A stretch of 64,000 bases of DNA, from positions 1 through 64,000 of the forward strand of contig NZ_JNXT01000014.1 of NCBI RefSeq assembly GCF_000716675.1. The letters run 5' to 3'. Source of the DNA: Streptomyces alboflavus (GTDB taxonomy: Bacteria; Actinomycetota; Actinomycetes; Streptomycetales; Streptomycetaceae). Position numbers and translations under genes: made by a program. Below, in pieces: positions 60,079 to 64,000 of the stretch (within the stretch, counting starts at the first letter, position 1; every line of letters begins with the position of its first letter). The notes below the pieces were generated by a model, which had not been told where the DNA came from, did no database searches, and saw nothing but the letters and a program-made list of their open reading frames with translations.

Positions 60079-61102
60079 AGAGCGTCAACTGCGGGAGCAG
60101 CTCGGAGAGTTGGAGGTGGACGCGGGCGAGCTGTGCGTGACCGCGGTTCCGCTCCGCGACGACCGTGGCGAGGACCAGGGAGGTCAGGGCGGCGGAGCCG
60201 TTCAGGGCCTGCAGGACGAGCATGCGCGTCGCGACGTCGTGCCCGGCGAACGGGCCGGTGCCCGCCGCGGCCGCGGGGACGGCGAGCACGGACACCAGGA
60301 GCGCGCAGGCGACGCCGCCGACGATCTGGAAGCGGTAGGCGGCCCAGATGAGGAACGGGAAGACCAGGAACGACAGATTGAGGGACGTGCGCGTCGCGAG
60401 CAGCGTGACCGCGGCCGTGGCCGCCACGAGGGCCGCCGCCTCGGCCCAGCGCGCCACGGGGATCCGCCGCGGCCACGAGGAGCCGAAGAGCACGAGGAGC
60501 AGCGGGGTGACGAGGAGGACCCCCATCGCGTCGCCCGTCCACCACACCGACCAGGTCGCCCAGGTGCGGCCCGGACGCAGCGCGCCGGTGCCCGCCAGGA
60601 CCGCCGTGCCGACGGTGGCGCTGACCAGCATGCCGGTCAGCGCGCCCAGGAAGACCAGGGACAGCGTGTCCCGCAGCGCCGTGAGCGTCGGGCTGAAGCG
60701 GACCTGGCGCAGCAGCAGGACCGCGCACACCGGAGCCAGCGTGTTGCCCGCGGAGATGCCGACGAGCGCCCAGAGGGACGGTCCGAAGGGCCAGTTGACG
60801 AGAACGGCGCCGAGCGCGATCGCGGGCCACATGCGCAGCCCCCACAACAGCAGTGCGGCCACGGCGATCCCGGTCGGCGGCCACAGGGGCGTGACCTGTC
60901 CGCGCACCACTTCCAGGAGCAGTCCGCAACGGCCCGCGGCGTAGTAGGCCGCCGCCACGGCGGCCAGGCGCAGGATGCGGTCGGCGTGGTGGCCGAGCGG
61001 GTCGGATGCGCTGCACCGCAGTGCCAACATGGGCTCCGGGGATGTGCTGCCGCCGGGCGGGGACCGAACCGGCGCTGTGCGTACGGGATGTGAGGATTCC
61101 AC
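60023..61102 (-). CDS. MASE1-domain membrane protein without effector domain
   Basis: 359 residues. About eight to ten helices form a MASE1 sensor domain, recognisable by GQVTPLWPPTGIAVAALLL and WWTGDAMGVLLVTPLLLV. In most proteins MASE1 precedes a kinase or a diguanylate cyclase; here the C-terminus stops after a short helical segment (RVHLQLSELLPQLTLFKGL), so it lacks an output domain. The GTG start has AAGGG 7 bases upstream. The last 56 bases overlap the carboxylesterase gene on the other strand. It may follow the ABC operon in the same transcript. Confidence 0.8.
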   Translation of the reverse strand: MESSHPVRTAPVRSPPGGSTSPEPMLALRCSASDPLGHHADRILRLAAVAAAYYAAGRCGLLLEVVRGQVTPLWPPTGIAVAALLLWGLRMWPAIALGAVLVNWPFGPSLWALVGISAGNTLAPVCAVLLLRQVRFSPTLTALRDTLSLVFLGALTGMLVSATVGTAVLAGTGALRPGRTWATWSVWWTGDAMGVLLVTPLLLVLFGSSWPRRIPVARWAEAAALVAATAAVTLLATRTSLNLSFLVFPFLIWAAYRFQIVGGVACALLVSVLAVPAAAAGTGPFAGHDVATRMLVLQALNGSAALTSLVLATVVAERNRGHAQLARVHLQLSELLPQLTLFKGLPRVRQAEASPKDAP

Positions 61103-61137
61103 GCTAGCGCCCTTGTGAACCGTACTTCCCCACAATG

Positions 61138-61190
61138 CGTCGACCCGTCGCGGTTCGGCACGTACGGCGACGTGACGCGCCGGGTCGACG
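61138..61190 (-). terminator. Long hairpin after the ABC permease gene
   Basis: CGTCGACCCG (61138-61147) pairs with CGGGTCGACG (61181-61190), 12 bases beyond the permease stop. The 33-base loop contains a smaller hairpin. It could end the two-component/ABC operon before the MASE1 gene. Confidence 0.5.
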
Positions 61191-61201
61191 GACCGGTACG
61201 T

Positions 61202-61969
61202 TCACACGTCGCGCCGCCGCAGGCGCCAGGCGGCGAGGCCGAGGAGCAGCGCGCTGTAGACCGCCACCAGGACCAGGGACGGCCAGGCGCCCAGGGAGCC
61301 CACCGCCTCCGGTCCGGCGTCGGAGGTCTGGGTCAGCTTCTCCAGCGCGGCGGTCGGGGAGGCGCCCGCGACCCACCGGCGGGCGTCACCGAAGAGGGGG
61401 CCGAACAGGGAGGGCAGCAGCAGGACGGCGACCACGGTCGTCACCGAGCCGACGGAGGCCCGCAACAGGGTGCCGATCGCGAGGCCCAGGACGCCGACGA
61501 CGGCGAAGAGCGCGGCGATCCCGAACAGCGCGGGCAGCGGTTCGCCGCGTGCGTACGCGCCGTCCTCGAGGATCGCGCCGCCGAGCAGGTACGCCACGGT
61601 GCAGGAGACGAACGCGACCCCGTACAGGAGGACGGCGAGCAGGACCGCCTTGGCCAGGAGGACCCGGCCGCGGCGGGGGACGGCGGTGAACGTGCTGGTG
61701 ACGGTGGCGGCGGCGTACTCGCCGCACACGGTCAGGGCGCCCACCACGCCCGCGATCATCAGGGACACGATGCTGAGGGTGAGGCTGCCGCCGAGGACCG
61801 TGTCGTCGGGTTGCAGGCTCCCGCTGACGCCGACGAAGACCGCGCCCGCCACGGTGACCAGACCGGTCGCCGCCATGGTCCAGCGGGTCGAGCGGAGGCC
61901 GGCGAACTTCGTCCATTCGAAGGCCAGGGCCGTACGGAAGCCGGGTGTCCGGCCGGTGAGGGTGCTCAT
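61202..61969 (-). CDS. ABC-2-type transporter permease
   Basis: 255 residues. The N-terminus FEWTKFAGLRSTRWTMAATG is the typical opening of actinobacterial ABC-2 permeases; about six helices follow, ending in an RRRDV tail. The ATG overlaps the stop of the ATPase gene by four bases. With the ATPase it forms an exporter, probably of an antibiotic-like or peptide compound, controlled by the two-component system upstream. Confidence 0.9.
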   Translation of the reverse strand: MSTLTGRTPGFRTALAFEWTKFAGLRSTRWTMAATGLVTVAGAVFVGVSGSLQPDDTVLGGSLTLSIVSLMIAGVVGALTVCGEYAAATVTSTFTAVPRRGRVLLAKAVLLAVLLYGVAFVSCTVAYLLGGAILEDGAYARGEPLPALFGIAALFAVVGVLGLAIGTLLRASVGSVTTVVAVLLLPSLFGPLFGDARRWVAGASPTAALEKLTQTSDAGPEAVGSLGAWPSLVLVAVYSALLLGLAAWRLRRRDV

Positions 61970-62937
61970 CCCGCCGCTTCCTTCCCGTGGGAGGTCGTGC
62001 CGGGGACCCTGTCCGCGCCCATGTCGCAGGTGGCTCCCCGGTACTCGACCGAGGACCGGGTCATGGCCGTGTAGACGTCCTCGAGGGAGGAGAGGACCGG
62101 GGTCAGCTCGTGGACGGCCAGATGGTGCGCGCGGGCCAGCTCGCCGATCTCGGCGGGCGGGATGCCGGCGACGCGCCAGCCGCCCCGCGCGTCCAGGCGC
62201 ACCTGCGCGCCGTGCGCCTCCAGCAGAGCGCGCAGACGCTGTGCCTCGCCGTCGGGGGTCCGCACCCGGGTGCCGCCCTTCGAGTGGTCCTCGATGAACG
62301 TCCGCATGCCGGTGTCGGCGAGCAGCCGTCCCTGCCCGATGACGATGAGCCGGTCGGCGGTCAGCTCCATCTCGCTCATCAGGTGGCTGGAGAGGAAGAC
62401 GGTGCGGCCCTCGGCGGCGAGCCGTTTGAGGAGGTCGCGGATCCAGCGGATGCCTTCGGTGTCGAGCCCGTTGACCGGCTCGTCCAGGATGAGGACCGCC
62501 GGGTCGCCGAGCAGCGCGGCGGCGATGCCGAGCCGCTGGCCCATGCCCAGGGACAGGCCCTTGGCCCGCCGGTCCGCCGCCGTCTCCAGGCCGACCTCGC
62601 CGAGGACCTCGTCCACGCGCCGCCGGGGCAGGGCGTTGGAGCGGGCCAGGCCGAGCAGGTGCCCGCGCACGGTGCGCCCGCCGTGCACCGCGCGCGCGTC
62701 CAGGAGCGAGCCGACCTCGCGCAGGGGCGCGGCGAGGCGGTCGTAGCGGTGTCCGTCGACGGTGACGGTGCCCGCGCTCGGGGCGTCCAGGCCGAGGATC
62801 GCGCGGATGGTGGTCGACTTGCCGGCGCCGTTGGGGCCCAGGAAGCCGGTCACGACGCCGGGTCGCACCGTGAAGGTCAGCCGGTCGACGGCGGTCCGCG
62901 CGCCGTACCTCTTGGTCAGTTCCCGTGCTTCGATCAT
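61966..62937 (-). CDS. ABC transporter ATP-binding protein
   Basis: 323 residues with Walker A GPNGAGKST, signature LSLGMGQRLGIAAALL, Walker B VLILDEPVNGLDTEG and the H-loop LSSHLMSEM. The signature LSLGMGQR instead of LSGGQ is typical of the bacitracin-type (BcrA) group of exporters. The C-terminal 100 residues form the usual accessory domain. The ATG at 62937 places the family start ARELTKRYG correctly. Follows the response regulator gene after 56 bases. Confidence 0.93.
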   Translation of the reverse strand: MIEARELTKRYGARTAVDRLTFTVRPGVVTGFLGPNGAGKSTTIRAILGLDAPSAGTVTVDGHRYDRLAAPLREVGSLLDARAVHGGRTVRGHLLGLARSNALPRRRVDEVLGEVGLETAADRRAKGLSLGMGQRLGIAAALLGDPAVLILDEPVNGLDTEGIRWIRDLLKRLAAEGRTVFLSSHLMSEMELTADRLIVIGQGRLLADTGMRTFIEDHSKGGTRVRTPDGEAQRLRALLEAHGAQVRLDARGGWRVAGIPPAEIGELARAHHLAVHELTPVLSSLEDVYTAMTRSSVEYRGATCDMGADRVPGTTSHGKEAAG

Positions 62938-62993
62938 GCGGCCGACGCTACGGACGCCGGGTGGCCCGGACATCCGCCGCGGGGAGTCGGCCG

Positions 62994-63686
62994 CTACTCC
63001 CCCGGGAGCAGCCGCTCGGTGTCAGTCTCGCCGGGCCGCACCAGGGCGGTCTCGTACGCGAGCACGACCAGTTGCGCCCGGTCGCGGGCGCCGAGCTTGG
63101 TCATGGTCCGGCTGACGTGGGTCTTCGCGGTGAGCGGCGACATCAGCAGGCGGGTGCCGATCTCGTCGTTGGACAGACCGCGTCCGACGAGCGCGAGCAC
63201 CTCGCGCTCGCGGTCGGTCAGCGGCGCGAGCCGTTCGCGGGCCGCGGCCCGCGGGCCCTGCAGCCGGGCGAACTCCTCGATGACGCGCCGGGTCACGGCG
63301 GGCGCGAGCAGGGAGCGTCCGGCCGCGACCGTGCGGATGGCCTCGCGCAGGTCGTCCGGGTCGACGTCTTTCAGGAGGAAGCCGGCCGCGCCCGAGCGCA
63401 GGGCCTCGAAGACGTACGCGTCGGCCTCGTAGGTCGTCAGGACGAGGACGCGGACGCCGTCCAGGGAGGGTTCGGCGACGATGCGGTGGGTCGCCTCCAG
63501 GCCGTCGACGCCGGGCATGCGGATGTCCATGAGCACGACGTCGGGCCGGGTGGTGCGGGTCAGCTCGACCGCGGCCGCCCCGTCGGCGGCCTCGGCGACC
63601 ACCACGAGATCGTCCGTGAGGTCGAGCAGCGCGCGAAAGCCCGCCCGGACGACGGTCTGGTCGTCGGCGAGCAGGACCCGGATCAC
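62994..63686 (-). CDS. NarL/LuxR-family response regulator
   Basis: 230 residues. The receiver domain has Asp8/Asp9, phospho-acceptor Asp54 in VVLMDIRMPG, and a Lys in FLLKDVDPDD. The LuxR HTH is LTDREREVLALVGRGLSNDE and the recognition helix LTAKTHVSRTMTKL. It overlaps the kinase gene by four bases (ATGA). The kinase phosphorylates Asp54, and the neighbouring ABC genes are the likely target. Confidence 0.95.
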   Translation of the reverse strand: MIRVLLADDQTVVRAGFRALLDLTDDLVVVAEAADGAAAVELTRTTRPDVVLMDIRMPGVDGLEATHRIVAEPSLDGVRVLVLTTYEADAYVFEALRSGAAGFLLKDVDPDDLREAIRTVAAGRSLLAPAVTRRVIEEFARLQGPRAAARERLAPLTDREREVLALVGRGLSNDEIGTRLLMSPLTAKTHVSRTMTKLGARDRAQLVVLAYETALVRPGETDTERLLPGE

Positions 63687-64000
63687 GGCGCCTCCAGGGG
63701 AAGCACGGCACGTACGCGCCAGCCACCGCCCGGAACCGGGCCCGCAGCGGCGCTCCCGCCCGCCGCGGTGGCCCGCTCCCGCACGCCGATCAGGCCGTAG
63801 CCCTCGGTGGCGGCGGCCCGCGCGGGTGTTCCGTCGTCGGTCGCCTCCACGATCAGGGCGTCCCCGTCCGGGCGGCCCGCCGCCAGGACGACCGAGACGG
63901 CGACGTGCCGGGCCTCCGCGTGCTTGATCACGTTGGTCAGTGCCTCCTGGACGATCCGGTACGCCGCCAACTCCACCATCTGCGGTACGTCCCGGCCACC
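63683..64000 (-). CDS. Sensor histidine kinase, C-terminal part (runs off the window)
   Basis: The right edge cuts the gene; 105 codons remain, open to the end. The segment MVELAAYRIVQEALTNVIKH is the N-box of a NarL-partner (HisKA_3) kinase, and GYGLIGVRERATAAGG is the later glycine box of the ATP-binding domain. The stop overlaps the response regulator start. The sensing and phospho-accepting parts lie outside the window, so the signal cannot be judged. Confidence 0.9.
   Translation of the reverse strand, partial: GGRDVPQMVELAAYRIVQEALTNVIKHAEARHVAVSVVLAAGRPDGDALIVEATDDGTPARAAATEGYGLIGVRERATAAGGSAAAGPVPGGGWRVRAVLPLEAP

Noticed and set aside
1..64000. CRISPR arrays, tRNA or rRNA genes, insertion sequences, prophage or integrated element ends
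   Set aside because: No spaced repeats, no tRNA-like cloverleaf, no transposase or integrase motifs and no att-like direct repeats were found.

Overview
The window is a stretch of a Streptomyces (or very close actinomycete) chromosome. The evidence is very high GC with strong third-position GC bias, frequent GTG/TTG starts, ATGA/GTGA-coupled gene pairs, rare TTA codons, and families concentrated in streptomycetes: DUF574 SAM methyltransferases, XRE-DUF5753 regulators, large LuxR (LAL-like) ATPase regulators, a CYP105-like P450 with its own ferredoxin, and 56-residue hydrophobic proteins. There are no tRNA or rRNA genes, CRISPR arrays, transposases or prophage modules, so it reads as core-to-arm chromosome. 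58 protein genes are called; the last runs off the right edge.

Layout. 1-3.4 kb: a plus-strand unit of a class II aldolase fused to a ModA-like binding domain, a TRAP-type (DctM-like) permease and two very small membrane proteins. 3.4-9.7 kb: minus-strand genes for an HTH protein with a polymerase-palm-like C-terminus, a TPR/membrane protein coupled to an AAA+ ATPase, a flavin monooxygenase and the first DUF574 methyltransferase. 9.9-19.5 kb: a secreted serine hydrolase, a LAL-type regulator flanked by TACGTA-type palindromes, an SRPBCC protein, a methyltransferase, an orphan Imm5-like protein, and a LysR gene divergent from a transporter/NAD(P)-binding pair. 19.8-31.1 kb: a secreted M6-like metalloprotease, small secreted proteins, a methyltransferase, a MerR-MFS pair and an MFS-nucleoside hydrolase pair under a divergent LacI gene. 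32.4-39.1 kb: the second DUF574 methyltransferase, a dGTPase, a GrpB protein and a 1212-residue HTH-STAND-WD40 protein. 39.3-42.5 kb: a secreted basic protein, a perfect hairpin, then a three-gene ABC transporter. 42.5-49.0 kb: DoxX, GNAT, P450 plus ferredoxin, a mycothiol-dependent-type enzyme and a short UvrA-like protein. 49.1-54.5 kb: two large double-HTH PucR-like regulators around a coupled XRE/DUF574 methyltransferase pair. 54.5-64 kb: alpha/beta hydrolase with divergent TetR, a DUF2867 protein, a secreted serine protease, a carboxylesterase, a MASE1-only membrane protein, and a two-component system driving an ABC transporter.

The genes work mostly as small regulator-plus-effector units: LysR/EamA, MerR/MFS, LacI/nucleoside salvage, TetR/hydrolase, two-component/ABC, and XRE/methyltransferase/PucR. 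Several have a palindrome of the expected type in the right gap. In-frame TTA codons in the STAND-WD40 gene, the XRE and DUF574 genes at 51.3-52.9 kb, and codon 2 of the secreted protease suggest bldA-dependent, late-growth expression for these. The strongest candidates for something undescribed are the aldolase-ModA fusion with a TRAP-like permease, the HTH/palm-like protein, the secreted basic protein plus ABC cluster, and the TTA-marked XRE/methyltransferase/PucR locus. All functional statements come from reading motifs by eye and from family knowledge; no database search was run.
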